Made by a program: the position numbers and the translations under genes. The notes beneath the pieces were generated by a model, which worked only from the letters and a program-made list of their open reading frames with translations, was not told where the DNA came from and made no database searches. This document shows positions 1-8,760 of a stretch of 64,000 nucleotides of DNA, in pieces. Each line of letters begins with the position of its first letter. The stretch's first letter is position 1. This DNA comes from DASQHY01 sp035602605 (GTDB lineage: Bacteria > Acidobacteriota > Terriglobia > Acidiferrales > UBA7541), in contig DATNLZ010000030.1 of assembly GCA_035602605.1 (NCBI GenBank), positions 1 to 64,000 of the forward strand, given 5' to 3'.

Positions 1-1451
1 TCGCTAATTTCCAGCGTCAGATGTGAATTGCGATCAATTCGTATCTTGGCTTGCTGACTTCCCGAATGGCGCTGGATGTTGGTGAGGCTCTCTTGTACCA
101 CCCGGAATAAAGCCAGCTCGATATCTGGTGGCATCCGTCCGCCACTCGGTGACAGCTCCAATGCAACCTGGATTCCACTTCGCTGGGTGAACCCCGTGAC
201 ATAGTCACGAATCGCGTCCAACAATCCAACCTCGTCCAACACCGGCGGGTGCAACACGTAAGAAAGCGTGCGGACTTCACGGATGCACCTGTCCGCCAAC
301 GCCTTACACTCGGAAAGAAGCCTACGTGATTTTCGCTCGGTCGAAGGAATTGAACCCCGGAGTTGATCAAGCATGGTTGTCAAGGCGACGATGTCTTGAC
401 CCGTAGAATCGTGCAAATCTCGGGCGATCCTTCGTCGCTCTTCGTCTTGCGACCGCAAAAGTCGTCCGGAGAGGCGCCGCAGCTCCTCTTCGGCCTGCTT
501 GCGATCTTCAATATCGGTGTTCGTCCCGTACCACCTGATGATGCGTCCTTCTGCGTCGCGCAGCGGTACGCCACGTGCCAAGAACCAACGGTACGTACCG
601 TCTGCTCCCCGGTGGCGTTCTTCTTGTTCGTAGGGCGTTCCATTTACCACCGACTCGTGCCAAGCCTTAAGCACCCGATCTCGATCGTCGGGATGCAGCA
701 TCGTCTGCCAGCCATCGCCTCGTATATCTTCCATCTCGAGCCCCATGTAAGAGCGCCAACGGTCGTTGCAATAATCAAGCGTGCCGTCAGGCGGACCGCT
801 CCAGATCTGCTGCGGGATCGCATCAATCAGCGCCCGCAACTGTCTTTTCCCCCGCTTTCGGTCCTCGATATCGACGGATGATCTGTGCCGCTTAACTACG
901 TTCCCCTGCTCGTTTCGCGTGCCCTCACTTAGCAATGCTGAGGTCTCAAACGAAATCAAAGCCTGGTTCGTGGCCACTGATCTTGAGAGTGCCTCTGTCT
1001 CTGTCGGGGATTCCGGGCGATAGACTGCCATATCGATCCGCTCAGGCTTAGCCGTGCATTGCGACTGGTTGTCGCATTCTTGCCTGGATTTCAGGGCTGA
1101 TGTGAGGCTGTTTAGCAGAGCCTGCTCGCTAAACGGCTTGTGCAGAAAATCGATGGCGCCGGCTTTCAGCGCGCGCCCCCGTGCATCCTCATCGGGATAG
1201 GCAGTAATAAAGATGATGGGAATTTGATAGCCCGCTGCCTTTAAGTGACGCTGAAGCTGCAGCCCATCCATGCCGCCCATTTGCACGTCGAGAATGAGGC
1301 ATGCTGACTCGAAAAGACGGGGCGACTGCAGGAACTCCTGGGCCAACGCAAAGACCTCCACGTCATATCCCAAGGAACGAATGAGTCTCCTTGTCGCCTG
1401 GCGGACGGACTCGTCGTCGTCCACCACCGAGATCTTGTGAGCCGTTGGCAT
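1..1451 (-). CDS. Receiver-PAS-histidine kinase (HisKA_3), C-terminus cut by window edge
   Basis: Partial gene; the reading frame is open from an ATG at 1451 to the left edge (about 483 codons). Order seen: a receiver domain at residues about 7-125, with acidic pocket DDD at 11-13, phospho-acceptor D55 in LILDVQMGGMDG and conserved K105 in HKPF; a linker; a PAS fold at about 200-310 (IDAIPQQIWSG ... WYGTNTDIEDRK); then a HisKA_3 dimerisation box RRRIARDLHDSTGQ with the phospho-histidine. The start of the ATPase domain (ESLTNIQRHSG) is visible before the edge. The family is NarX/DesK-like cytosolic kinases; no membrane segment is seen. Having the receiver in front of the kinase suggests the protein is itself a phosphorylation target. 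It lies 77 bp downstream of the FixJ-type gene on the same strand, so the two may be co-transcribed. The signal is unknown. Confidence 0.9.
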   Translation of the reverse strand, partial: MPTAHKISVVDDDESVRQATRRLIRSLGYDVEVFALAQEFLQSPRLFESACLILDVQMGGMDGLQLQRHLKAAGYQIPIIFITAYPDEDARGRALKAGAIDFLHKPFSEQALLNSLTSALKSRQECDNQSQCTAKPERIDMAVYRPESPTETEALSRSVATNQALISFETSALLSEGTRNEQGNVVKRHRSSVDIEDRKRGKRQLRALIDAIPQQIWSGPPDGTLDYCNDRWRSYMGLEMEDIRGDGWQTMLHPDDRDRVLKAWHESVVNGTPYEQEERHRGADGTYRWFLARGVPLRDAEGRIIRWYGTNTDIEDRKQAEEELRRLSGRLLRSQDEERRRIARDLHDSTGQDIVALTTMLDQLRGSIPSTERKSRRLLSECKALADRCIREVRTLSYVLHPPVLDEVGLLDAIRDYVTGFTQRSGIQVALELSPSGGRMPPDIELALFRVVQESLTNIQRHSGSQQAKIRIDRNSHLTLEIS

Positions 1452-1528
1452 GGGCCAGCACAATACTCACGAAGGACAGTATCACCTCAGTCTTGGGTGA
1501 GACTATTGGCGATAGGTGAAGAGGTATC

Positions 1529-2182
1529 CTACCTTGGTAAAGAAGAGGTAGCTTTAGGGCCAGCGGCGGAAATTCCCAGTTTCCCGGCCATTCTCACCAG
1601 GTCAGCTACTGATTCTGCTCCCATCTTCCGCATCAGTTGGCTGCGATGGACTTTTACGGTAGCTTCGCTGGCATTGATTTCCGCTGCGACCTGCTTGTTG
1701 AGACGGCCTGAGACCACGAGCGGGAGCACCTCACGCTCGCGCGGAGTCAGCGTTCGCAGGCGATGCTGGAGCTCACTGAGTTCGGCCTCACTCAAACGAC
1801 GAGCTCGGTCTTTTTCAATCCCTAGCTGAACGGCATCTAGCAAATCCTGATCCTTAAAAGGTTTGGTCAGAAATTCTATAGCTCCAGCCTTCATGGCTTT
1901 AACACTCATCGGGACGTCGGCATGAGCGGTGATGAAGATAATCGGAATCAGGATGTTGGCCGCACTCAACTCGCGTTGAAAATCAATTCCACTGATTCCC
2001 GGCAATCTCACGTCGAGAACCAGGCAGCTAGGCGCCTGCGGACGGTTGGACCGGAGGAATTCGCGCGCCGAGCTGAACGTTTCCACTCGCAAACCTACGG
2101 TTCCGACCAGACGCCCGATAGCATCGCGAATGGATGGATCATCATCCACGACGAAAACCATAGACGGCACAGTTTCAGTCAT
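1529..2182 (-). CDS. FixJ-family response regulator (REC + LuxR HTH)
   Basis: About 217 residues from the ATG at 2182; a start at 2254 would add 24 residues that do not belong to the receiver fold. Receiver at residues 8-120: acidic triad DDD at 13-15, phospho-acceptor D57 in LVLDVRLPG, conserved Lys in LTKPF. A LuxR-type helix-turn-helix follows (LTPREREVLPLVVSGRLNKQ, then ATVKVHRSQLMRKM). FixJ-type regulators bind DNA as dimers after phosphorylation by a kinase. Two kinase genes flank it: the MEDS kinase on the opposite strand, sharing the 2183-2414 promoter region, and the hybrid kinase downstream. The MEDS kinase is FixL-like in its H box and is the more likely partner, but this is inference. 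Confidence 0.9.
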   Translation of the reverse strand: MTETVPSMVFVVDDDPSIRDAIGRLVGTVGLRVETFSSAREFLRSNRPQAPSCLVLDVRLPGISGIDFQRELSAANILIPIIFITAHADVPMSVKAMKAGAIEFLTKPFKDQDLLDAVQLGIEKDRARRLSEAELSELQHRLRTLTPREREVLPLVVSGRLNKQVAAEINASEATVKVHRSQLMRKMGAESVADLVRMAGKLGISAAGPKATSSLPR

Positions 2183-2322
2183 CGGAACACATTGTCCTAC
2201 GCCTGTATTGAAAAAGACTTGTTGAACCTCTAAACCAAAGACGTTCGATGCCACAGTTCGGTTACGTTCAAGTGATCACCCGGACCACGGAATCGAATGG
2301 CTAACTACAACACCCTCCCCTA

Positions 2323-2352
2323 TTGACAGCCGTAGGCTCGCGGTGATACGAA
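2323..2352 (+). promoter_or_regulatory. Candidate sigma-70 promoter for the MEDS kinase
   Basis: A perfect -35 hexamer TTGACA lies at 2323-2328. A weak -10 TACGAA (2347-2352) follows after 18 bp; a better-looking TATAGG at 2353-2358 is too far away (24 bp). It lies 63-92 bp upstream of the ATG at 2415, in the divergent region shared with the FixJ-type gene. Only the -35 is strong. Confidence 0.35.
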
Positions 2353-2414
2353 TATAGGCACGCGACATTCGCGCAAGCTGCTCCCACAGGAATGTAAAAG
2401 CTGGGGGACCCTCC

Positions 2415-3920
2415 ATGGATTTGGTATCTCGCATCCCTAGCACTGAGATTTCCCGGCCACTACGAATGGAATCAGAAGTAAGGACGACTGGGATCGGTGC
2501 GATCGGCGATGTTCCCTGGGGGACGCACTTCTTTCTCTTCCACGAAACGAAAGAAGATTTGCTCGACACTTTGGTTCCTTACTTCAAGGTTGGGTTGGAA
2601 GCCGGCGAATTCTGTGTGTGGGTGGTTGCAGAGCCTTTGACAGAAGCGGAAGTGAAGAGCGCCTTGCGGCTCTCGATTGCCGGGTTTGATCGCTACTGGA
2701 AAAACCACAGCATGGAGCTCCTCGGTGGTCGCGACTTTTATCTCGATAACCGAGATCTTGACCTGGGAAGAGTTCTCAGAAAGTGGAACGAGAAACTTGC
2801 TTATGCTCTAGCTAACGGCTACGCCGGATTACGCCTGAGCGGGAGCACAGCCTGGCTGGAAAAAAAAGATTGGAGGACATTCAACGAGTACGAACGAGAG
2901 GTCAATGACTTCATTGCCAGCCGGCGGATGCTTGCGCTTTGCAGCTATCCGTTAGCCAACAGCACCGCCGCTGAAATTCTCGATGTGACGCGCACGCACC
3001 AGTTCGCCATTGCCAGGAGAAACAGGGTCTGGGAGATAGTCGAGACCGCCGAGCTGAGGCAAGCCAAGGCAGAGATCAAGAAACTCAATGACCAGCTCGA
3101 GCAACGAGTGGTCGAGCGCACGCAGCAGCTCACTGCGGTAAATGATGTGCTGCGGAAGGAAATCGAGGAGCGACAACGCGTCCAGGCCGCATTGCAGCAG
3201 TCGCAGGCGGAGCTGGCGCATGTGGGGCGCGTCACCGCCATGGGCGAGCTGGTTGCTTCGATTGCTCACGAAGTCGACCAGCCCCTTACCGCGATCGTCA
3301 CGAATGGCAGCTTCTGCCTACGCCGACTCGCGAGCGACACTACAAGTCTCAATGATTTGCGAGAAGCCGCCGAAGCAATCGTCAACGATGGAAACCGAGC
3401 AAGCTCGATCATTTCGCGCATACGAACGCTCTTGAAAAAGCAGAACACCGGAAAGGTCGAATTGAACGTCAATGAGACTATTCAGGAAGTAATTTGGCTT
3501 CTAGGCAGTGAGGTGTCGCGCCACCAGGTTGAGATGCGGACTGATCTGGCTTCTGGCCTCCCTCGGGTCCGGGGCGATCGCGTCCAACTGCAGCAGGTGA
3601 TGGTCAATTTGATCATGAATGCCGTGGACGCGACGCGCGCGATTTCGGACGGTCCGCGTGAAATCCTGATCCGGTCCGCAAAGGAAGCGGAAGCTGTGAT
3701 TGTCTCCGTGGAAGATTCAGGAACGGGTCTTACTCCGGACCAGATGGAGCGAGTGTTTGATCCATTCTTCTCAACTAAACCGCAAGGGATCGGCATGGGA
3801 TTATCCATAAGTCGTTCGATCGTTCAGAGCCACGGCGGCAAGCTGTCGGCTTCACGCCGAACTCCGAATGGAGCAAAATTCGAATTTACATTGCCGACCG
3901 GTGTTCAACTGACGTTGTGA
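2415..3920 (+). CDS. MEDS-domain sensor histidine kinase
   Basis: 501 residues. Residues about 30-200 match the MEDS (methanogen/methylotroph, DcmR) sensory domain: the opening GDVPWGTHFFLFHETKEDLL and the NGYAGLRLSGSTAW segment are typical. A charged coiled coil follows (about 210-270). Then comes a FixL-class HisKA box with phospho-acceptor H285 (SIAHEVDQPL), and a HATPase with N box (QVMVNLIMNAVDA), G1 box (VEDSGTGL), F box (FDPFFSTK) and G2 box (GIGMGLSIS). No membrane segment, so it is cytosolic. MEDS domains are thought to bind small molecules such as halogenated hydrocarbons or other ligands; the ligand here is unknown. It is transcribed divergently from the FixJ-type regulator, its likely partner. 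Confidence 0.92.
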   Translation: MDLVSRIPSTEISRPLRMESEVRTTGIGAIGDVPWGTHFFLFHETKEDLLDTLVPYFKVGLEAGEFCVWVVAEPLTEAEVKSALRLSIAGFDRYWKNHSMELLGGRDFYLDNRDLDLGRVLRKWNEKLAYALANGYAGLRLSGSTAWLEKKDWRTFNEYEREVNDFIASRRMLALCSYPLANSTAAEILDVTRTHQFAIARRNRVWEIVETAELRQAKAEIKKLNDQLEQRVVERTQQLTAVNDVLRKEIEERQRVQAALQQSQAELAHVGRVTAMGELVASIAHEVDQPLTAIVTNGSFCLRRLASDTTSLNDLREAAEAIVNDGNRASSIISRIRTLLKKQNTGKVELNVNETIQEVIWLLGSEVSRHQVEMRTDLASGLPRVRGDRVQLQQVMVNLIMNAVDATRAISDGPREILIRSAKEAEAVIVSVEDSGTGLTPDQMERVFDPFFSTKPQGIGMGLSISRSIVQSHGGKLSASRRTPNGAKFEFTLPTGVQLTL

Positions 3921-4059
3921 GATGCACATGCCTTGACATAAACTCCCCAGTTCCCCTTGGCCGGTCCTCTTCCCTCCATGCCATCCGCCAGCGGCTTCCC
4001 GCGCTTGTTCGAGCAGTTCACCGGTAGCACACGACCGTCCGACTTCCCATCAACCTGCA

Positions 4060-4439
4060 CGGCTCAACCACTCTTCCCCTTGTTTGTCCACGCGGAGCTG
4101 CCTCGCGCCCCCACTGCTATGGCGCTGGCGCGCATGTTTTTCTATACCGGGCTCATGTCGCGCCGTGCCTTCGCGCCACTTGCGTTGTTGCGCTTGCATG
4201 AGGGCCGTTGGTGCCGGGAACGCTTGGCCTGATAGCGGTAGGATCGATGCTCCTGATTCCGTCGACGAGCAAAAGGCTTCTCGTTAGCACTGGCCTTGGG
4301 TCTTGGATCGGTAGGTCCATGGCTGGTCGGATTTTCGAAATACTCCGGTAGCTTGCGCGCGGGATTGCTGGTGCCGCTGGTGTGCACGATTACCATGATT
4401 TGCCTAGTGCTTCTGCTGCGCCGGCAAACGGCGGCGTGA
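4060..4439 (+). pseudogene. Decayed MFS transporter (C-terminal half remnant)
   Basis: No intact frame spans this stretch, but three pieces in two frames read as consecutive parts of a fucose-permease-like MFS protein: LFPLFVHAE...ALARMFFYTGLMSRRAFAPL (about 4060-4205), GTLGLIAVGSMLLIPSTSK (about 4220-4277) and LALGLGSVGPWLVGFSKYSG followed by a final hydrophobic helix and LLLRRQTAA-stop (4284-4439). At least two frameshifts and an apparent internal deletion separate them. The N-terminal half of a normal 400-residue MFS protein is missing. Substrate cannot be told. Assignment rests on recognising MFS helix patterns by eye. Confidence 0.6.
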
Positions 4440-4453
4440 GGTATTCTTAGTCC

Positions 4454-5800
4454 GTGCAGAATGCTCCACCCTCGCAACGCTCACCCACGAACGGACTGCT
4501 GCTGGGGCTGGTCATCACGCTGGCCGCCGTGCTGGCTTACGCGTCTTACATCACCGTTCAGCTCACGGGTCTGCGAAGACTTCAGAGCGAGATGGTGGAT
4601 CGAAACCGGCGAGACTCGCTCCAACTGTTGCGCATCCAGAACGATCTCAATTCCATCGCGCTGGCCATGCGAGACATGCTGGACACCACGGAACCTTATC
4701 CGCTTACGGCATGGACCGCACAGTTCGAACGCATTCACCAGGACCTGGACACCGGCTTGAAGCTGGAAGAGAGCTTGGGCGGAGCGAACCGCACTCCGGA
4801 GCAACGGCGTTACCTTTTTCAATCGGTGGCGCAGTTCTGGGACGCCGCGAACCGGATGTTCGGGCTGGCGCAGAACGGCCAGGAGGCGGAGGCACGAGAA
4901 CAGATTCGCCTGTCGCTTCAGGCGCGGCAGCAGGCCCTCAGCACGGCGGTTTCACGGCTGCTGGTGGAAAACAACGAAGGCGAGAAGCAGGCCGCCACAC
5001 GCATCGCCCAGATTTACGATGGTGTGCAGCGGCAGCTCTATATTTTCCTGGCGGCAACGCTCATCACCATAGTTCTGACGAGCTTGTACCTGATCCGCAG
5101 CAACCGCCAGATCTTTGCGCACATGGCAGAGCTTTCCGAGCAGCAGAGCGATTTGGCGCAGAAACTGATTTCGACGCAGGAATCGACACTGCGGCACATT
5201 TCCCGCGAACTCCACGATGAGTTCGGGCAGGTCCTGACGGCGATCGGATCGGTGCTGGGCCGCGCGGGCAAGCAAGCCCCGGAAGGGTCGCCCCTGCGCA
5301 AAGATCTGCAGGAGGTTCAGGAGATCGCGCAATCGACTCTAAACAATATCAGGATGCTTTCCCAGGCGCTCCATCCTGTACTACTCGAAGAGGCCGGATT
5401 AGAAAGCACTCTTGACTGGTATATTCCCACGGTGGAACGGCAAACAGGCCTTGCGCTGCATTACCAGAAGACGGGACAGTCATTTCCCGTGGAGACCAGC
5501 GCCGGCGTGCATATCTATCGCGTACTGCAGGAAGCACTGAATAACGTGAGCCGGCATTCCGGGGCCAGTGACGCCTGGATCTGGCTGCGATTCTCTCCGG
5601 ATTCACTGGAGCTCGAAGTGGAAGATCAGGGCACGGGTTTCGTGCCAGAAGAAAAGATGCTACGCGGGATCGGGTTGGTGGCCATGCGGGAACGCGCTGA
5701 ATTGATTGGCGGCACGCTGGCAATCTCACCGAGCGCGCAAGGCGGGACCAAGGTCCGTCTCCAGATTCCCCGCGTCAAAGTGGATGCCCATGGCCCGTAA
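4454..5800 (+). CDS. Membrane sensor histidine kinase (HisKA_3, NarX/DesK type)
   Basis: 448 residues from a GTG start at 4454. Two transmembrane helices (about 14-36 and 195-216) bracket a periplasmic helical segment of about 155 residues that looks like a four-helix-bundle sensor (many Gln/Glu/Arg heptads). Residues 240-300 hold the HisKA_3 box STLRHISRELHDEFGQVLTA with phospho-acceptor H254. The HATPase follows, with N box (LQEALNNVSRHSGAS), G1 (VEDQGTGF) and G2 (GIGLVAMRERAELIGG). The stop overlaps the start of the response regulator, and that gene overlaps the next, so all three should be translated together. Stimulus unknown. Confidence 0.93.
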   Translation: MQNAPPSQRSPTNGLLLGLVITLAAVLAYASYITVQLTGLRRLQSEMVDRNRRDSLQLLRIQNDLNSIALAMRDMLDTTEPYPLTAWTAQFERIHQDLDTGLKLEESLGGANRTPEQRRYLFQSVAQFWDAANRMFGLAQNGQEAEAREQIRLSLQARQQALSTAVSRLLVENNEGEKQAATRIAQIYDGVQRQLYIFLAATLITIVLTSLYLIRSNRQIFAHMAELSEQQSDLAQKLISTQESTLRHISRELHDEFGQVLTAIGSVLGRAGKQAPEGSPLRKDLQEVQEIAQSTLNNIRMLSQALHPVLLEEAGLESTLDWYIPTVERQTGLALHYQKTGQSFPVETSAGVHIYRVLQEALNNVSRHSGASDAWIWLRFSPDSLELEVEDQGTGFVPEEKMLRGIGLVAMRERAELIGGTLAISPSAQGGTKVRLQIPRVKVDAHGP

Positions 5801-6419
5801 GATTACAGTTCTGCTGGCTGACGATCACGCGCTGGTGCGGCGCGGATTCCGCCGCATGCTGGAAGATGACCCGGAAATCTCCGTCGTTGGAGAAGCCAGC
5901 GACGGTACAGAAGCCGTGCGCCTGGCCTGCGAACTGCGGCCCACAGTTACGGTGATGGACTGCGCGATGCCGGAACTGAGCGGTATCGAAGCAACACGAA
6001 AAATCCTGGAGAAATTTCCGGAAGCGGGAATTTTGATGTTGAGCATGCATTCCGAGGAGACGCTGGTGAGCCAGGCGCTCGAAGCGGGTGCGCGAGGCTA
6101 CGTGTTGAAAAATGCTATGGACCTCGACCTGGTCTGCGCGGTGAAGAGCATCGCCGCAGGCATCATCGTGCTCGACCCGCAAGTCCCCCGTCCGGACGCC
6201 CTCAAGGGAGAGCGCCGCGGAGGATTGACGCCACGCGAGCTGGAAATCCTGAAACACATCGTGGCCGGCAAGTCGAACAAGGAGATCGCGGCGGACTTGA
6301 ATCTCAGTGTGAATACCGTTGCGGTGCACCGCGCCAATCTCATGGATACGCTGGGAATTCACAAGACGGCAGAGCTGGTGGTCTACGCGATTCGAAATGG
6401 TCTGGTGAACCTGCCGTGA
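5790..6419 (+). CDS. NarL/LuxR-type response regulator
   Basis: 209 residues from the ATG at 5790 (MARKITVLLADDHALVRRGF); an ATG two codons upstream at 5784 is equally possible. Both start inside the kinase gene (stop at 5800), which is classic translational coupling. Receiver with D11-D12, phospho-acceptor D57 in VMDCAMPELSG and Lys in YVLKNAM. The LuxR HTH is LTPRELEILKHIVAGKSNKE followed by SVNTVAVHRANLMDTLG. Expected to be phosphorylated by the kinase directly upstream. Its TGA stop overlaps the GTG start of the FG-GAP gene (GTGA at 6416-6419). Confidence 0.94.
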   Translation: MARKITVLLADDHALVRRGFRRMLEDDPEISVVGEASDGTEAVRLACELRPTVTVMDCAMPELSGIEATRKILEKFPEAGILMLSMHSEETLVSQALEAGARGYVLKNAMDLDLVCAVKSIAAGIIVLDPQVPRPDALKGERRGGLTPRELEILKHIVAGKSNKEIAADLNLSVNTVAVHRANLMDTLGIHKTAELVVYAIRNGLVNLP

Positions 6420-8113
6420 ACCGGCGAGACTTTCTTTTCACGGCATTCGGCGCAGGACTAACCACGGCGGGGACACCCCAGAGGGTCGCGACTCCCGCCT
6501 CTTCTCTGGGATTCCGCCTGACCGATGTTACCAACGCGGCGGGGGTCCAGTTCCGGCACAACAGCGGCGCTTATGGCGGCAAATTGCTCCCAGAGACGCT
6601 GGGCTCGGGCTGCGCATTCTTCGATTACGACGGCGATGGCTGGCAAGACATCCTGCTTGTCAACGGCATGGACTGGCCCGGACACAAACGACAGCGATCC
6701 ACGTTGCGGCTCTACCGCAACAACCACAACGGTACCTTTACAGACGTGACGCGAAGCGCCGGCCTCGACGTCGAGATGTACGGAATAGGAGTGGCCGTCG
6801 GCGATTACAACAACGATGGGTTCCCCGACATTTTCGTCACTTGCGTGGGGCAGAGCCGTCTTTTTCGCAACACCGGCAGAGGAACCTTTGCGGATGCCAC
6901 GCGTTCGAGCGGTCTGTTCGGGCGCCAGGGCTTCAGCACTTCCGCACTATGGTTTGATTATGACCGTGACGGATTGCTGGATCTTTTCGTGTGCAATTAT
7001 GTGCGCTGGTCTACCGAGCACGATGTCTTCTGTAGCCTCGATGGCTCGCACAAATCGTATTGCACGCCGGAGGCGTATCGCGGGGATACCTGCTGGCTCT
7101 TCCGTAACCGCGGCAACGGAACATTCGAAGACGTAACTGCAACCAGCGGCATTTTTGACAGCAGCTCAAAATCCCTCGGCGTGGCGATGTTCGACTACGA
7201 CCACGATGGCTGGCCGGACCTGCTAGTGGCCAACGACACGCAACCCAATAAGTTGTACCGTAATTTGAGGAACGGCAAATTCAAGGACATCGCGGTGGAG
7301 GCCGGTCTGGCGTTCAGCATGGAAGGAAAAGCACGCGCCGGCATGGGCGTCGACACCGGAGATTTCGATGGTTCGGGGAAGCCCGGTGTGGTGATCACCA
7401 ACTTCGACAATGAAATGATCGGTCTTTATCGCGCCAGCGCTCCGGGAGTTTTCGACGACGTGTCCATTCCGTCCGGCATCGGGGCAGCGTCGCGGAACAC
7501 CCTCGGATTTGGCTGCATGTTCCTTGATGTGGATCTTGATGGCGCTCTGGACTTGGCGGTGGCCAACGGGCACATCGATGAAACCGTCCGGAATATCCGC
7601 GGCAACACCGGATACGCGCAACCGCCGCAACTGTTCCTGAACCGGGGTGGCGGAAAGTTTCATGATGTGGCAGATCAGGTCGGAGGAGGGTTTGAGACTC
7701 CGAAAGTTGGACGGGGACTGGCCTTCGGCGATTTCGACCGCGACGGCGACCTGGACATCCTCCTGACCACCAACAATGGGCCAGCGTACTTATACCGGAA
7801 CGATCAAGAGGGGCATCCTCGGAGCATTCGATTTCACCTCAAGGGTACGAAGTCGAATCGCGATGCGATCGGCTCGTCGGTCCGCATTTTCCATGCGGGG
7901 CAGACCCAATCGAGGATGGTCCGAGGGGGCTCCAGCTACCTTTCTCAATCGGAATTGCCGGTAACGTTTGGTCTCGGAATGCGTGAAAAAATCGACGGGG
8001 TGGTGATCGAATGGCCCAGCGGGCTCACCGAGGAGTACAAAGATCTGCATGCCGGAAAAACGTACAACTGCATAGAAACACGGGGGCTAGATGCCGAACC
8101 TAATCATGCCTGA
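6416..8113 (+). CDS. Exported FG-GAP/VCBS repeat protein with ASPIC/UnbV domain
   Basis: 565 residues from a GTG that overlaps the regulator stop. The N-terminus NRRDFLFTAFGAGLTTAG looks like a twin-arginine (Tat-type) or similar export signal. At least six calcium-binding-like repeats of the FG-GAP/VCBS type are visible (DYDGDGWQD, DYNNDGFPD, DYDRDGLLD, DYDHDGWPD, DVDLDGALD, DFDRDGDLD), predicting a beta-propeller. The C-terminal about 75 residues match the ASPIC/UnbV domain (GSSVRIFHAGQ ... MVRGGSSYLSQ ... VVIEWPSGLTEEY), the architecture of the CRTAC1 family. No enzymatic role is established for these proteins. Being the third gene of a coupled kinase-regulator operon suggests a role in sensing or as an extracellular accessory, which is inference. 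Confidence 0.92.
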   Translation: MNRRDFLFTAFGAGLTTAGTPQRVATPASSLGFRLTDVTNAAGVQFRHNSGAYGGKLLPETLGSGCAFFDYDGDGWQDILLVNGMDWPGHKRQRSTLRLYRNNHNGTFTDVTRSAGLDVEMYGIGVAVGDYNNDGFPDIFVTCVGQSRLFRNTGRGTFADATRSSGLFGRQGFSTSALWFDYDRDGLLDLFVCNYVRWSTEHDVFCSLDGSHKSYCTPEAYRGDTCWLFRNRGNGTFEDVTATSGIFDSSSKSLGVAMFDYDHDGWPDLLVANDTQPNKLYRNLRNGKFKDIAVEAGLAFSMEGKARAGMGVDTGDFDGSGKPGVVITNFDNEMIGLYRASAPGVFDDVSIPSGIGAASRNTLGFGCMFLDVDLDGALDLAVANGHIDETVRNIRGNTGYAQPPQLFLNRGGGKFHDVADQVGGGFETPKVGRGLAFGDFDRDGDLDILLTTNNGPAYLYRNDQEGHPRSIRFHLKGTKSNRDAIGSSVRIFHAGQTQSRMVRGGSSYLSQSELPVTFGLGMREKIDGVVIEWPSGLTEEYKDLHAGKTYNCIETRGLDAEPNHA

Positions 8114-8124
8114 GTTAGGTTTGG
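8094..8124. terminator. Inverted repeat at a convergent gene end
   Basis: CCGAACCTAA (8094-8103) pairs with TTAGGTTTGG (8115-8124), ten pairs with one G-U, loop of 11. It straddles the stop codon of the FG-GAP gene and lies between it and the convergent gene ending at 8140. There is no U tract immediately after the stem, so intrinsic termination is uncertain. Confidence 0.3.
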
Positions 8125-8139
8125 GTGCGAACGTGACAG

Positions 8140-8511
8140 CTATTTTTGTTTCTGCTTACGCCGCACCAGCTGCTCGAACTCCCGTGGCGTCAGATCTCCG
8201 GGGGTTCGCGGAAATTCGCCAAGTCCCTTCTTCTTTACGACGTAGCTTCCGACATTGCAGTAGCCATAGCCAATAGCGCTTACGTACCTCTTTGTGCGGC
8301 GACCGTGCGAATCTTGCAGGATGATGTACCAGTCGGGACCCCGGAACGGGATCCACAGATAATCTCCTTTCGCCACAACGGTTCCCGAGTATCCGACATA
8401 CGCGTCCCGAACGCCTTGCCACAGCCACGGACGCACGGCCAGCAGGACCGCGATCATTAATGCATAGGAGAAAAACCTGCGCGTCAAGTATCTTCCGATG
8501 GCGGCTGACAT
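8140..8511 (-). CDS. Small membrane-anchored protein of unknown function
   Basis: 123 residues, not recognised. One N-terminal transmembrane helix (about 12-32, RRFFSYALMIAVLLAVRPWL) followed by a soluble part of about 85 residues with several Tyr/Trp/Gly-rich strands (VVAKGDYLWIPFRGPDWY, YGYCNVGSYVV) and a basic tail RRKQKQK. Topology would place the C-terminal part outside the cytoplasm if the positive residues before the helix stay inside. The codon pattern looks genuine and no competing frame is better. It stands alone between two convergent or co-oriented neighbours with 249 bp upstream to the next gene. Confidence 0.65.
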   Translation of the reverse strand: MSAAIGRYLTRRFFSYALMIAVLLAVRPWLWQGVRDAYVGYSGTVVAKGDYLWIPFRGPDWYIILQDSHGRRTKRYVSAIGYGYCNVGSYVVKKKGLGEFPRTPGDLTPREFEQLVRRKQKQK

Positions 8512-8760
8512 TTTCCAGATTCTATCGCTCTAGGAGGAACTCCTTTGCCCCAAGTCACGTCACCGTTCCGAGTCAGGAAACATCTTGCAGCAGCCACGCC
8601 AAACGAATGAAACCTGGCCATGCGCCATCGTAGGCCACTCGGGCGCTGCCTTTGGGTGATTCCGGACGAACCGTCGTGTATTCGGAAACTACTCCGTCAG
8701 TCCACCGTCACTTGGTCGGCGTTTCAAAACGGTTCTGCATGGGGTAGGGACGAGATGTAA

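Noticed and set aside
363..881. 172-codon + strand open frame at the left edge
   Set aside because: It lies antisense to the well-supported PAS/HisKA_3 kinase, whose domains read continuously on the minus strand.
5775..6362. 195-codon minus-strand frame
   Set aside because: Fully antisense to the NarL-type response regulator; composition is that of a shadow frame with no domain pattern.
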